Numbered from the stretch's first letter, positions 53,190 through 64,000 are shown. The stretch is 64,000 bases of DNA from Prorocentrum cordatum (GCA_963575745.1 CAUYUJ010009469.1:1-64000), one strand, 5' to 3'. A program made the numbers and translations. The notes: generated by a model from the sequence alone, not told the origin.

Positions 53190-53314
53190 GCTGCGTCCCG
53201 GCCCACGTGGGGCTTTTCAGCACCTACGAGTTCGCAAAGAGCGCCCTCCTGGACGCCGACAGCGCCGAACATCAGCCCGCGCGTGCTGCCGCCTGTGGCG
53301 CTGCCGCCACCCTG
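53190..53314 (+). CDS. Mitoferrin-like carrier, exon 10: helix 2 and start of helix 3
   Basis: Acceptor CTCGGCGCAG|GC. The frame reads GCVPAHVGLFSTYEFAK, then SALLDADSAEHQPARAAACG and AAATL. Joined to exon 9 it gives IGAGCVPAHVGLFSTYE, the mitoferrin helix-2 motif (GAGPAH...Y..YE). The end is placed at ACCCTG|GCGCTC, a GC donor, so that ...GAAATL|VHDVILTP continues helix 3. A (GAC)n array of about 1.5 kb begins within 30 bp of the donor. A 29-codon partial copy of this exon lies at 54897-54983. Confidence 0.82.
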
Positions 53315-53339
53315 GCGCTCCCGCGGCGGGCGGCGACGG

Positions 53340-53541
53340 CGGCACCGGCGACGGCTTCGGCGGCGACGACGACGTCGACGACGACAACGACGACGAGAAC
53401 GACGGTGTCGGCGGCGGCGGCGATGACGACGACAACGGCGGCGGCGGCGTTGGCGGCGGCGGCGGCGGCGACGACGACGGCGACGGCGCCGGCGCTGGCG
53501 CCGGTGACGATGACGTCGTCGACGACGGCGACGTGGACGAC

Positions 53542-53626
<85 letters not shown>

Positions 53627-54260
53627 ACGGCGACAACGACGACGTCTGCGACAATATAGGCGTGGGCGACGACGACGACGACGTCGACGGCGACGACGAC
53701 GACGGCGGCGGAGGCGGCAACGGTGACGACGACTGCGGCGCCGGCGACTGCGGGGCAGGCGGCGGCAACGGCGACGACGACGACGATGACGACGACGACG
53801 ATGACGAAAACGACGACGACGACGACGACGACGGAGGCGGCGGTGGCGACGGCGACGACGACGACGGCGACAACGACGACTGCGGCGACGGCGGCGGAGA
53901 CGACGACATCGTCGACGACGACGACGACACTTGCGGCGACGACGGCGACGAGGACGGTGGCGGCGGCGGCGACGACGACGACGACTATGACCACGACGAA
54001 ACGTCGACGACGAGGACGACGTGGACGACGACAACGGCGAAAGCGACGACGACGACGACGACGACGACGACTGCGGCGCCGGCGGCGATAACAATGGCGG
54101 CAACGACGATGACAACGTCGACGACGGCGACGATGACAACGAATCCACGACGACGACGATGACGCGACAACGACGAAGACTCCGGCGCCAGCGGCGAGGA
54201 CGACGACGACGATGACGACGACGATAGCGACGATGACGACGACGACGACGACGGCGGCGT

Positions 54261-54321
<61 letters not shown>

Positions 54322-54896
54322 GGCTGCGGCGAAGGCGCCGGCGGCGACGACGAGAGCGACGGCGCCGGCGACGACGACGACGACGACGACGACGCAGTCA
54401 ACGACGACGCCGATGACGACGGCGACGACGACGACGAAACGACGACGACGACCACCACGACGACGACGACGGCGGCGGTGGCGGCGATGACGACGACGAC
54501 GCAGTCAACGACGACGCCGATGACGACGGCGACGACGACGAAACGACGACGACGACCACCACGACGACGACGACGGCGGCGGCGGCGATGACGACGACGA
54601 CGACGATGACGACGACGACGACGACAGCGATCACGACCACGACGACGACGACGAATGCGGCGCCGCTGGTGATGACGACGACGGCAACGACGGCGTCGAC
54701 GACGACGGCGACGATGACGACGAAACGACGAGACGACGACAACGACGGCGTCGACGACGACGGCGACGATGACGACGAAACGACGAGACGACGACAACGA
54801 CGGCGTCGACGAGGACGCCGACGATGACGACGAAACGACGAGACGACGACGACGACGATGACGTCGACGTCGACGACGACGACGAAACAACGACTT
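53340..54896. repeat. (GAC)n array
   Basis: Long GAC/GGC triplet array directly after carrier exon 10, with a local 52-bp tandem repeat (AACGACGGCGTCGACGACGA) near 54690-54830. Confidence 0.95.
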
Positions 54897-54983
54897 GAGT
54901 TCGCAAAGAGCGCCCTTCTGGACGCCGCATACGTCGAACATCAGCCCGCGCGCGCCGCCGCTTGTGGCGCTACCGCCACCCTT
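54897..54983 (+). pseudogene. Partial duplicate of carrier exon 10 inside the next intron
   Basis: This segment repeats the last 29 codons of the exon at 53190-53314 with the reading frame intact (EFAKSALLDA..., ...EHQPARAAACG). There are four amino-acid differences (D to A, S to Y, A to V, A to T) plus silent changes. It lacks the first 13 residues (GCVPAHVGLFSTY) and has no credible acceptor, since it emerges straight out of (GAC)n sequence. Both copies are followed by GAC-type repeats. The likely origin is tandem duplication of exon edge plus microsatellite. It could still be a cryptic alternative exon. Confidence 0.7.
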
Positions 54984-55009
54984 GCGCTCCGTCGGCGCGC
55001 GGCGGCGGC

Positions 55010-55432
<423 letters not shown>

Positions 55433-55541
55433 CGCGGCGATTGCGGATTTCTGGCCTTACCTTGGCCTTTGGGGGCGCCCCCTCGGCCAGGGCCAGATCA
55501 TCCTCGGGAACCCAGTCCGGGCGCACCCCAGAACAGAGTGT

Positions 55542-55711
55542 TTGGCGGCGCGCAGAGGTGGGCAGGAGGAGGGGGGAAGGCTTCTTAGAAGGGGGCTGGT
55601 TCTTAGAAGGCGCGGTCCTTCTCTGTAGATGCAACGCCCGCGGCTTTTAAGAAGCGACCCCTTCTAAGAAGTCTTCCCGCCCTCCCCCTACCTTCCTGTG
55701 CGCGCCGCCAA
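55542..55711. mobile_element. TIR family B, copy 2
   Basis: TTGGCGGCGCGCAGAGG at the left and TGCGCGCCGCCAA at the right, with the same CTTCTTAGAAG core. Flanks AGTGT and GTTGT agree only partly. Confidence 0.8.
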
Positions 55712-55756
55712 GTTGTGGAGGTCGCTTCCTGGAGAGGAGGGCCTTCAAATGCAAGC

Positions 55757-55900
55757 CAGGGCTGGACCTAAACGGTGTTTTGGCGATTTCGTGGGCCGTT
55801 TTCGTTTCGACTTCGTTTTGCGGTAGAGGTGGATTGAAGACAAAACGAGGGAAAATGAAAATACAACGAAAACGAAAAACACCGTTTAGGTTCAGCCCTG
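55757..55900. mobile_element. TIR family R (hAT-like MITE), copy 2 with perfect 8-bp TSD
   Basis: CAGGGCTGGACCTAAACGGT to ACCGTTTAGGTTCAGCCCTG, flanked by ATGCAAGC at 55749-55756 and 55901-55908. CAGGG ends plus an 8-bp TSD are hallmarks of hAT elements. Confidence 0.88.
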
Positions 55901-56014
55901 ATGCAAGCACGGCGGGCGTGGATGACCCTTCTTCTTGGCCTCCCGGAGGCCCGCGCTGTGCCCCGGGACCGTCCGCAAGCGGCCGGGGGCGAGAACTTTG
56001 TCCCGGGAGTCGAC

Positions 56015-56360
56015 CACAAGAAGCGCCTTCTCAGAAGCACCCTTGCTTCTTAGAAGGCGCGTGCCTTGTCTGTAGATTTGTGGAAGTCGATTAAGGGAGA
56101 GGAATCATGCTGCCTAATAATTTCCAAATGTCTAACAGATGTTTCAAATATGTTCTAATTATGTTAAAAACATGTTTGAAACATGCTTATAACATGCGTT
56201 ACACAGTTTGAACACATCTTTAATTCAATGATAGGACTGTTAGAGTGTCCACTGTCATGGCATCCGCAACTGTAGATGTAAGGCCAGCGCCTTCTAAGAA
56301 GCAGCCTCCCTCCAAGAAACCTTCCCCCCTCCCCCTGCCCTCTTGTGCGCGCCACCACGG
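56015..56360. mobile_element. TIR family B, decayed copy split by about 190 bp
   Basis: A core fragment (CTTCTTAGAAGGCGCG...TCTGTAGAT, to about 56081) and a right arm (TGTAGATGTAAGGCC... to CTTGTGCGCGCCACCA, from about 56271) are separated by AT-richer sequence, so the copy seems interrupted. The inserted 190 bp shows no obvious ends. Confidence 0.5.
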
Positions 56361-56508
56361 GAGGGTCAAGCCACGGAGGCATAGGCAGGCGACAAGGTTG
56401 GCCAGAGAGGTCCAGTTACGATCAGGACATCGCTTCAGGACTCGCTGCGCGCACATTCGCAAAAGCACCCTAGGCGAAGTCGAGGGAGGGAGTAATCCAA
56501 GAAACACT

Positions 56509-56655
56509 CAGGAGGGGGCAACAAAAACACACAGACACAATTAATGGTCGATTCCCCAGGAAATATACGAAAATATTGCTAGTGGGGGGGAAGACAAAAC
56601 CCAGAAAATAGGGGAAAATGGTGGGGGTCCTATTATTCGTGTGTATTTATCCGTA
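56509..56655. mobile_element. Repeat family H, copy 6 (3' truncated)
   Basis: CAGGAGGGGGCAACAAAAAC to GTGTGTATTTATCCGTAAGG; the terminal GGGCCCCTTCA is missing. Confidence 0.7.
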
Positions 56656-56739
56656 AGGGCTTCGCGCCAGGCCGCCGGCCGCCTTCCTCGGATAATGGGA
56701 GATGGAAAAGCTAAATCATGAGGTCTGGGCGCCGCCGTG

Positions 56740-57600
56740 AAGCAGTGTCGGGACCTGTTTGTTTTTCGACCCTGGCTCCGCCTATTTGCGTGAGGGGCGC
56801 AACCGAATTTCAGGAATGTTGCAAATCCCATCTGTTTTGGGACCCTGACCCCGCCGATCTGCGTGAGGGTGTGTTGCCGAATTTCAGAAATTAGACCCTG
56901 ACCCCGCCGATCTGCGTGATGGGTGCCACCGAATTTCAGAAATGTGGCAAATCCCTTGTGTTTTTAGACCCTGACCCCGCCGATCTGCGTGAGGGGTGCG
57001 ACCGAATTTCAAAAATGTGGCAAATCCTGTTTGTTTTTGGACCCTGACCCTGTCGATCATGGTGAGGGGTGCCACCGAATTTCAGAAATGTTTAGAATCC
57101 CTTGGGTTTTCGGACCCTGACCCCGCCGATCTGCGTGAGGGATGCCATCGAATTTCAAACATGTGGCAAATCCTCTTTGTTTTTGGACCCTGACCCCGCC
57201 GATCTGCGTGAGGGGTGCCACCGGATTTCAGAAATGTGGCACATCCCTTGGGTTTTCGGACCCTGACCCCGCCGATCTCCGTGAGGGGTGCGACCGGATT
57301 TCAAAAATGTGGCAAATCCTGTTTGTTTTTGGACCCTGACCCCACCGATCTGCGTGAGGGGTGCCACCGAATGTCAGAAATGTAGCAAATCCAATATTTT
57401 TTTGGACCCTGACCCCGCCGATCTGCATGAGAGGTGCCACCGAATGTCAGAAATGTAGCACATCCCATGTGTTTTTGGACCCTGGCCCCGCCGATCTGCG
57501 TGAGAGGTACCACCGAATTTCAGAAATGTAGCAGTAGCAAATCCCATGTGTTTTGGACCCTGACCCCGCCGATCTGCGTGAGGGGTGTTAATTTTTACCC
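56740..57600. repeat. 73-bp tandem array
   Basis: About 11-12 units of CCCTGACCCCGCCGATCTGC-GTGAGGGGTGCCACCG-AATTTCAGAAATG-TGGCAAATCC; equivalent points lie at 57155, 57228, 57301 and 57374. Confidence 0.95.
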
Positions 57601-57950
57601 ACCCCAGCAATTCAGAGCACACGCTCAGGCCGTGCTAAACCTGCCCGTTTGGGCCTTCCCCCCCTCGCGCGGTCCATCAACAAGGAACAGTAAGTAGCAA
57701 GAAGCAGAACCGGAACAGTGGAAACTGGAAGCTGCAACTGGCACAGGAAACTGCGAACCTTCGGCCTACAGCCTGGTTGCCCCACAAGGGGGCCGGCGGA
57801 TTTGTGTGTCCCAGGGCCTCTTAAGAAACGTGAGTTTCGACGTCTTGTAGGGCGATGAGGGTGGCAGTGGCTGGGCAAGGACATTTGTGTTTTCCCCTCT
57901 GGCGAAAACAGGCGTTACCCCGGATGGAGAGGAGGGAGTGGGCCAGAATC
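57601..57950. other. Intronic, no gene recognised
   Basis: Contains a solo right end of family H (57801-57825). Otherwise nothing. Confidence 0.4.
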
Positions 57951-58085
57951 GGCGGGCCGGACGAAAGGGGGGGATTGGGAAAGGGGGGTTACGAAATCTG
58001 CGGCGCATGCAGCTGGTTTAGGCCCCGCCGAGGGGCCCATTCCTCGATCCATGGGCGCTTCCCGGCGCCAGGAGGCGCGAGTCGT
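57951..58085. mobile_element. TIR family P, copy 3 (3' truncated by Q)
   Basis: GGCGGGCCGGACGAAAGGGG, TTACGAAATCTGCGGCGCAT and GCTTCCCGGCGCCAGGAGGC; stops where family Q begins. Confidence 0.65.
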
Positions 58086-58091
58086 GCACCT

Positions 58092-58369
58092 AACCTCAGG
58101 AAGGCATTAAGAACCCCCCCCCCCCCTTTTCCGGTGGATTATAACGCCCCCGCACCCTGGAGCGTTATGGCCGCACCGGTGCATTATAACGCCCTCACAT
58201 TCAGAGACAATCTGAGTGCACGCCTCGCTGTCTTTGGAATTTCCGCGCCACGCGGTGCTAAGATAACGCCTCGGTGCGGGCGGGGCGATACCCTCGGATG
58301 GACTCCCCCTTAGGACGGCCGGGAAACATCGATTTCTGTAAAGGAATTGTAATAGGAAACGCATTGTAA

Positions 58370-58400
<31 letters not shown>

Positions 58401-58704
58401 GTTCGTGCTCGTATTCGTATTCTTACTCTTATTCGTGTTCTTACTCGTATTCTTACTCGTATTCGTATCGCGTTCTTATTCCTATTCGCATTATTATTCT
58501 TACTCGTATTCCCATTCGTACTCGTATTCCTATTCGCATTCTTATTCTTACTCTTATTCGTATTCCTCCGCCGATGGTGGATTTTGTTTTCTGTGTGCGG
58601 CGGGTGCTAAGTGCATCGTTCGGCTAAAACTGCCCGCCTGGAATATTGAGAAAGCCGGGTGCTAAGAATAACCCAGGGGGGTTTCTTAATGCCTTCCTGA
58701 GGTT
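58092..58704. mobile_element. TIR element Q with satellite cargo
   Basis: AACCTCAGGAAGGCATTAAG at the left; CTTAATGCCTTCCTGAGGTT at the right, near-perfect TIRs of about 27 bp. Interior holds ATTATAACGCCC repeats, (GTC)n and a 'CGTATTCTTACT' 12-mer array. Confidence 0.75.
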
Positions 58705-58706
58705 AC

Positions 58707-58821
58707 CAGGAGGGGAGAAACACACAGACATAATTAACCGTCGATTCCTATGAAAATATTGGAAAATAAGGGGTATCCTTTGATTTGTGTGTGTTTATTT
58801 GTGTGTCCCAGGGCCCCTTCA
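58707..58821. mobile_element. Repeat family H, copy 7 (internally deleted)
   Basis: Both ends are present but only about 115 bp long; starts within two bases of the end of family Q. A solo right end of H also lies at 57801-57825. Confidence 0.7.
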
Positions 58822-58999
58822 ACCTACCAGGGCGGTTCGGGGGGGCGTGCCCGGCGACGTGCGGTGGGGCAGACGGAGCGAGCTCCAGGAAGTGCCTCGC
58901 GCGGGTCTGGGCGGACGCGTGTCTTCCGCGGGCAGGCCTGGTCGCCAACAGGCGTCCGCTCGATCTTGCTCCCATGCTTCTCCTCGCCATCATCACTCG

Positions 59000-59164
59000 G
59001 AGGTGGATAGACCTCCTACCCTGACACGTCGATTAGTAAATTGGCCGTTTTCGGTTCGCGAGAGGGCGTCGCGGCCGTCATTTTTGCGGGTCCAGGTCCG
59101 TCGGTTTCGGTCCCAGGCCGCTTTCATTAAGCGGAGGTTTGCTAAAGGGAGATTTGTCCAACGC
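59000..59164. mobile_element. TIR family C, copy 6
   Basis: From GAGGTGGATAGACCTCC to GATTTGTCCAACGCC, otherwise close to copies 1 and 4. Ends 55 bp before carrier exon 11. No clear TSD. Confidence 0.8.
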
Positions 59165-59218
59165 CGACTCACCATCGTCTCGTCAAGTCTTCGTACGTCG
59201 AAGCTCGCCCCCACGCAG

Positions 59219-59296
59219 GTGCACGACGTCATCCTGACGCCCTGCGACGTGGTGAAGCAGCGCCTGCAGCAGGGCCGGTTTGCCGGGCAACCCAAG
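59219..59296 (+). CDS. Mitoferrin-like carrier, exon 11: helix 3 and second carrier signature
   Basis: Acceptor CCACGCAG|GTG; the 26 codons read V then HDVILTPCDVVKQRLQQG then RFAGQPK, and end at CCCAAG|GCAAGA, a textbook-like GC donor. It holds the second Px[DE]xx[KR]x[KR] signature (PCDVVKQRL) preceded by HDVILTP, which closely matches the mitoferrin helix-3 motif. A family-C TIR element ends 55 bp upstream. The next exon, expected to encode the second matrix loop and the 'RSY..T..MN' region, was not recognised before the end of the window. Confidence 0.85.
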
Positions 59297-59674
59297 GCAA
59301 GACCCAGAGAGGAGGGTAGGGAGTAACGTTCGGTCGGGCACGTCCCTCTACATGAGGAAGATTCAAACCTAGTCAAAAAATAGTGTGTGGACGTTTTTGT
59401 TCTTATGATTTGCTGCGGTAGTGTTCGAGTATGTTTGATGTTTGGGGGGTCTCAAATTCTTTACGCTTCGCGTATCCCCACCAGCCCATCTCACAGCAGC
59501 AACTCTCGCGAAGCATGCCGACAGTCGTGTTTTCCAGGCGTGTGTCCGCTTGGCCCCGCATATCTCCCCTGTTCCTCTTTCCTCCCGCCTCCTTGTACAT
59601 CCTCCTTGTGAGGGGAGCGGGAGAAGGACGAGGCGGAGGAGGAGGGAGAGAAAGCGCTCCTCGTGATTTGAGTC

Positions 59675-60065
59675 GTTTGGGGTTTCTCGTCCTGGTGTGA
59701 GTCGTTCGGGCCCTTCTTCCTGGTGTGAGTCGTTCGGGCTCTTCGTGGTGTGAGTCGTTCGGGCTCTTCGTCCTGGTGTGAGTCGTTCGGGCTTCTCGTG
59801 GTGTGAGTTGTTCGGGCCCCTCATCCTGGTGTGAGTCGTTCGGGCCCCTCCTCCTGGTGTGACTCGTTCGGGCTCCTCGTGGTGTGAGTCGTTCGGGGCC
59901 CGCGTCGTGGTGTGAGTCGTTCGGGCTCCTCGTGGTGTGAGTCGTTCGGGCGCCTCGTCCTGGTGTGAGTCGTTCGGGCCCCTCCTTGTGGTGTGAGTCG
60001 TTCGGGCTCTTCGTGGTGTGAGTCGTTCGGGCCCCTCGTCCTGGTGTGAGTCGTTCGGGCTCCTC
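59675..60065. repeat. GTGTGAGTCGTTCGGGC tandem repeat
   Basis: About 12 units of 25-35 bp alternating with CTCCTCGTG or CCCCTCGTCCTG. Confidence 0.92.
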
Positions 60066-60757
60066 GTGGGGCCTCTTGGGGGCCTCTTGGAGCCTCGTGG
60101 GGCCTCTTGGGGGCCTCTTGGGGGCCTCTTGGGGGCCTCTTGGGGGCCTCGTGGACCCTCTTGGGGGCCTCTTGGGGGCCTCTTGGGGGCCTCTGGGCGG
60201 CCTCTTGGGGCCTCGTGGGGCCTCTTGGGGGCCTCTTGGGGGCCTCTTGGGGGCCTCTTGGGGCCGCTTGTGGGCCTCCTGGGGGGCCTCTTGGAGGCCT
60301 CTTGGGAGCCTCCTGGGGGCGTCTTGGGGCCATCTTGGGGCCTCTTGCGACCTCCTCAGAAGCGCAAATGAGAGCTGCCCCCCTGAGAAGAACAAAATGA
60401 GCCCAAAACCTTCGTAAAATGAATGATTTTGCTATGAGGGAAGATGAGCGCGGCCCCCTCAGAAGGCCAGAATGGGGCCAAAACCATAGTAAAATCAATG
60501 ATTTCTGCTTCAAAGACGAGTTCAGGGGCCAAACTACCTCCCCCCCTCGGGACCAGAATCCTCGTGAGGGTAGTCGTTTTTTTGCCCTCCGATGAGTCGA
60601 AATGGACCCCCCTGATCCCACTCGGCCCGCCCTCTCCAGGTCCAGGGGAGGGGGTAGGGGGAGGGGTAAACCCCTCCCCGAAGGGGAAGATAGGGTGTTA
60701 GGGGGTTGAGAACAGAGAGAGCTTTCTAGACCACTCACCCCCAAAGGGCTGGTGGGA
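60012..60757. repeat. Segmental duplication, left copy
   Basis: CTTGGGGGCCT repeat, then AGAGCTGCCCCCCTGAGAAG..., GATTTTGCTATGA, AGAATCCTCGTGAGGGT, AACCCCTCCCCGAAGGGGAA, AAAGGGCTGGTGGGATT. The order matches 61695-62387. Confidence 0.88.
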
Positions 60758-61600
<843 letters not shown>

Positions 61601-61694
61601 GTGGTGTGAGTCGTTCGGGCCCCTCGTCCTGGTGTGAGTCGTTCTAGCAGTAGCAGTACCAGTAGCAGTAGCAGTAGCAGTCGTTTGGGCTAAT

Positions 61695-62387
61695 CGTGGT
61701 GTGAGTCGTTCGGGCCCCTCGTCCTGGTGTGAGTCGTTCGGGCTCCTCGTGGGGCCTCTTGGGGGACTCTGGGAGCCTCTTGGGGCCTCTTGGGAGCCTC
61801 TTGGGAGCCTCTGGGCGGCCTCTTGGGGGCTTCTTGGGGCCTCTTGGGGCCTCTGGGGGGCATCTTGGGGGCCTCTTGGCGGCCTCTTGGGACCGCTGGG
61901 GCGCCTCTGGGGGGCCTCTAGGACGCCTCTTGGGAGCCTCCTGGGAGCCTCTGGAGGCCATCTTGGGGCCTCTTGCGACCTCCTCGGAAGCGCCAATGAG
62001 AGCTGCCCCCTGAAAAGAACAAAATGAGCCCAAAACCTTCGTAAAAGCAATGATTTTGCTATGAAGGACGATGAGCGCGGCCCCCTCAGAGCGCCAAAAT
62101 GAGGCCAAAACCGTAGTAAACTTAATGATTCTGGCTTTCAAGAAGAGCAGAGGGGCCAAAGTGGTTCCCCCCGTCGGGGCCAGAATCCTCGTGAGGGTCG
62201 TCGTTTTTTGGCCCTTCCAGGAGTCAAAAAAGACCCCCCTGACCACGCTCGGCCCGCCCTCTCCAGGTCCAGGGGGAGGGGGTAGGGGGAGGGGTAAACC
62301 CCTCCCCGAAGGGGAAGAAGGGGGGTTGGGGGGTTGAGGACAGAGAAAGCTCGCTAAACCATTCACGCCCAAAGGGCTGGTGGGATT
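61695..62387. repeat. Segmental duplication, right copy
   Basis: Same succession of blocks as 60012-60757, with a different number of CTTGGG units. The two copies are separated by the (TAG)n array. Confidence 0.88.
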
Positions 62388-62610
62388 TTTCTTCCCAGAT
62401 CCGCTGGTAGGGGGACGTACCGGATCTAAGAGTCATGGAGCCATGCCGACGTGGCGCAAGCGATCCGTGAGCGCCCGCCACGAGAGCAGCGGAGGCGCGC
62501 ACACGCGATCCCGCGCCTGCCTGCACGGTCACGGAAGCTGCGGCCAGAGCCACGCACCCGGGGGCCAGGTCAAGACGGAGGAGATCCGTGCGCGATCAGA
62601 CCCCAGACTC

Positions 62611-62805
62611 GGGCCGAACGAAAGGGGGGGATTGGGAAAGGGGGGGTTACGAAATCTGCTGCATGCAGCTGGTTTCGGCCCCGCCGCCGGGCCCATTCCT
62701 CGATACATGGGCGCCTCTGGCGCCGCGAGGCGCCGGGAGAATCAGCTACGCGAGCTGATTCTCAAACCCCCCTTTTGCTATCCCCCCCTTTTGCCCGACC
62801 CGACC
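62611..62805. mobile_element. TIR family P, copy 4 (complete)
   Basis: CGGGCCGAACGAAAGGGGGG at the left, CCCCCCCTTTTGCCCGACCC-type right end; GGCGCCTCTGGCGCC hairpin in the middle. Confidence 0.75.
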
Positions 62806-62935
62806 CTTCGCTCCCGCCGCGCCCGGGTCGTGGGCGCGCGGCAGGCCAACGGGCAGCAGATGGGGCCGCGCTGCGCGCGCCCCGCAGAACGCGCTCCAAC
62901 GCTCACGGGCCTGGTGTCCTGGGCCGACCTCCCAG

Positions 62936-63070
62936 CTTGGCATCGCTCGGACGTGTGCATTCTTTTCTCGGCGAGGACCATCGAGGAGCATCCTTGATCA
63001 TTCGGCGAAAAAAATCCACGCACGAAACCGAAAAAAAAACACAGGGAATGGACGTCCGAGCGATGGCAAG
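62936..63070. mobile_element. TIR family D, copy 6
   Basis: CTTGGCATCGCTCGG to CCGAGCGATGGCAAG; CCCAG duplicated at 62931-62935 and 63071-63075. Confidence 0.85.
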
Positions 63071-63078
63071 CCCAGGGG

Positions 63079-63294
63079 TCACACGCTCGGGAGGCGAGGG
63101 AGGTCAAGGAGGATGGAGTGCTGGCCTGTCTCCAGCAGGCTCGACACCCTGGGGCACCATTCGAGTAAGCCACGCACGAAGTCGTGATCCGTCGGTCGCC
63201 CCGCCCGTCTCGCCCGTTCGGGCTTCGGGCCGATCGGGATCACTCGCACGAAAGGCGTGGCGAGCTTCGAAACGCGCTCGGCAGCGAAGGCCAT
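63079..63294 (-). pseudogene. Minus-strand ORF downstream of the RNase H relic, unrecognised
   Basis: The 71-codon frame includes MAFAAERVSKLATPFVRVIP and DHDFVRGLLEWCPRVSSLLE. It directly follows the RNase H-like relic on the same strand and may be its decayed tail or a separate fragment. A D-family element (62936-63070) borders its 3' end. Confidence 0.2.
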
Positions 63295-63326
63295 TCAGTG
63301 CATCCTCGCCTTAGCCTGCTCAAACT

Positions 63327-64000
63327 CTATTTATGGGTACGTGTGACACTGGCCGATCCGCTGAGCTCCTGCGCGGCGATCTTAAGGAAGATGTCGGCCC
63401 ACATGTTCCCGAAGAGGTTGTTAGTCGGCTCCCCTGCAGCCACGCACGTCTTCAGACCCTCATCACCAGACCTGTGGGCACGGGTCCAGACGAAGTGGGG
63501 GAGAGGCATCGTTCCTATACAAAGCACACATTTGCCGCCGAACTGAAGCATGCGGCGCAAGCGCTCGCACATGCTTCCAAAGCCAGATCGATCCCTTGGT
63601 CTGGAGGGCCAGGTAGTCTTTCACGTGCTCCAACGGTCGAGCGGCGATCTCGAGGGCCCGATGAGCCGCGACACGCTCGGCCCCAGGCACGGACTGAACG
63701 GACGACAGGTCCACGACGGCACAACCGCAACGTCGGGCCTCGGGAAAACCGTTTTCAAAACAAGACACGCCACCAAACAATGGATTGTCCCCGGGAAGCA
63801 AGGTCGACACCCATTCTTGCACAGGCATCTGCCCAGGCTCCTCAAGCCGAAGAGCCGGCCTCAGAGGCATGGCGTAGAGCACGCCCACGGGCGGGAGGTT
63901 CGGCTCCTCGCCAACGCTTCGCTGCTCCTGGCTCCAGACGTCCCTCCTCGCCCGCAGAGTGTCGTCGGGGTACCGGTTCTGCTCCTCACCTTCCCGGCCT
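63327..64000 (-). pseudogene. Decayed retroelement-type RNase H domain (minus strand, continues past window edge)
   Basis: The minus-strand frame from the window edge to 63463 is open, and a second frame (63572-63327) continues it after a frameshift near 63560. The first contains GGVSCFENGFPEARRCGCAV, which resembles the RNase H opening 'TDGS...RAGWAVV' with the catalytic Asp region altered. The second contains WTRAH (His near 63475) and GNMWADIFLKIAAQ (Asp near 63394), resembling the RNase H 'H...GN..AD..AK' end. Such domains close the ORF of many non-LTR retroelements. No reverse transcriptase is visible; it would lie beyond 64000. Broken by at least one frameshift. Confidence 0.45.

Noticed and set aside
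53062-54162. Asp/Gly-rich 366-codon frame and similar
   Set aside because: Mostly (GAC)n translation; only the first part overlaps genuine exon 10, in another frame.
54897-54983. Mutually exclusive alternative version of carrier exon 10
   Set aside because: It lacks the first 13 residues of the exon and any pyrimidine tract/acceptor, so a partial duplicate is the safer call.
59675-60065. CRISPR-like regular repeat GTGTGAGTCGTTCGGGC
   Set aside because: Spacers are near-identical short strings; this is a minisatellite.
62451-62600. Next carrier exon after 59296
   Set aside because: Frames here are Arg/Ala-rich and contain none of the expected second-loop or helix-4 carrier motifs.

Overview
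The window reads as nuclear DNA from a eukaryote with extremely repeat-rich, mostly GC-rich chromosomes, most likely a dinoflagellate. Three things point there. Coding sequence occurs as tiny exons (50 to 125 bp) separated by introns of 0.5 to 7.4 kb. In the best-supported gene all 11 chosen acceptors are AG|G, and 8 of the 11 chosen donors are GC rather than GT. Nearly everything else is microsatellite, minisatellite or short terminal-inverted-repeat (TIR) elements. No bacterial-style operon, rRNA, tRNA, CRISPR array or spliced-leader sequence was seen. The genus cannot be fixed from this sequence.

The clearest gene is on the + strand. Five exons (37633-37717, 41579-41655, 49011-49101, 53190-53314, 59219-59296) join in one frame into most of the first half of a mitochondrial carrier of the mitoferrin type, the inner-membrane iron importer. 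The rest must lie beyond 59.3 kb, probably outside the window. Six more mini-exons upstream (27333-36248) join in phase with it and encode a coiled-coil, then a Gly-run and an acidic segment. The simplest reading is one gene of at least 32 kb, of which under 3 % is exon, but two adjacent genes cannot be excluded. Weaker candidate exons lie between 1 and 27 kb on the same strand.

Layout. 1-12.5 kb: (GGA)n blocks, several TIR families and a (CAT)n/(GGGACACC)n tract. 12.5-15.95 kb: an AT-richer island with broken coding-like ORFs. 16-27 kb: more (GGA)n and (GGAGGC)n, (GA)n, CTTGGG-type repeats and TIR elements. 27-59 kb: the mini-exon gene, whose introns hold (CTC)n, (TAC)n, (GAC)n and (GAT)n arrays up to about 2 kb, a 1.75-kb satellite, a 73-bp tandem array and nested TIR elements. 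59-62.4 kb: 'GTGTGAGTCGTTCGGGC' tandem repeats, (TAG)n and a 0.7-kb segmental duplication. 63-64 kb: a decayed minus-strand reading frame resembling the RNase H domain of a retroelement.

About twenty short non-autonomous TIR families can be separated by eye; they are named A to U here for reference only. Several have target-site duplications (TSDs) that suggest a superfamily: 10 bp for A and C (Mutator-like), 8 bp for R (hAT-like), TA for F, L, S, T and U (Tc1/mariner-like), and 4-5 bp for B and D. Several insertions are nested, which gives a relative chronology. All calls come from reading the sequence; no database search was possible.
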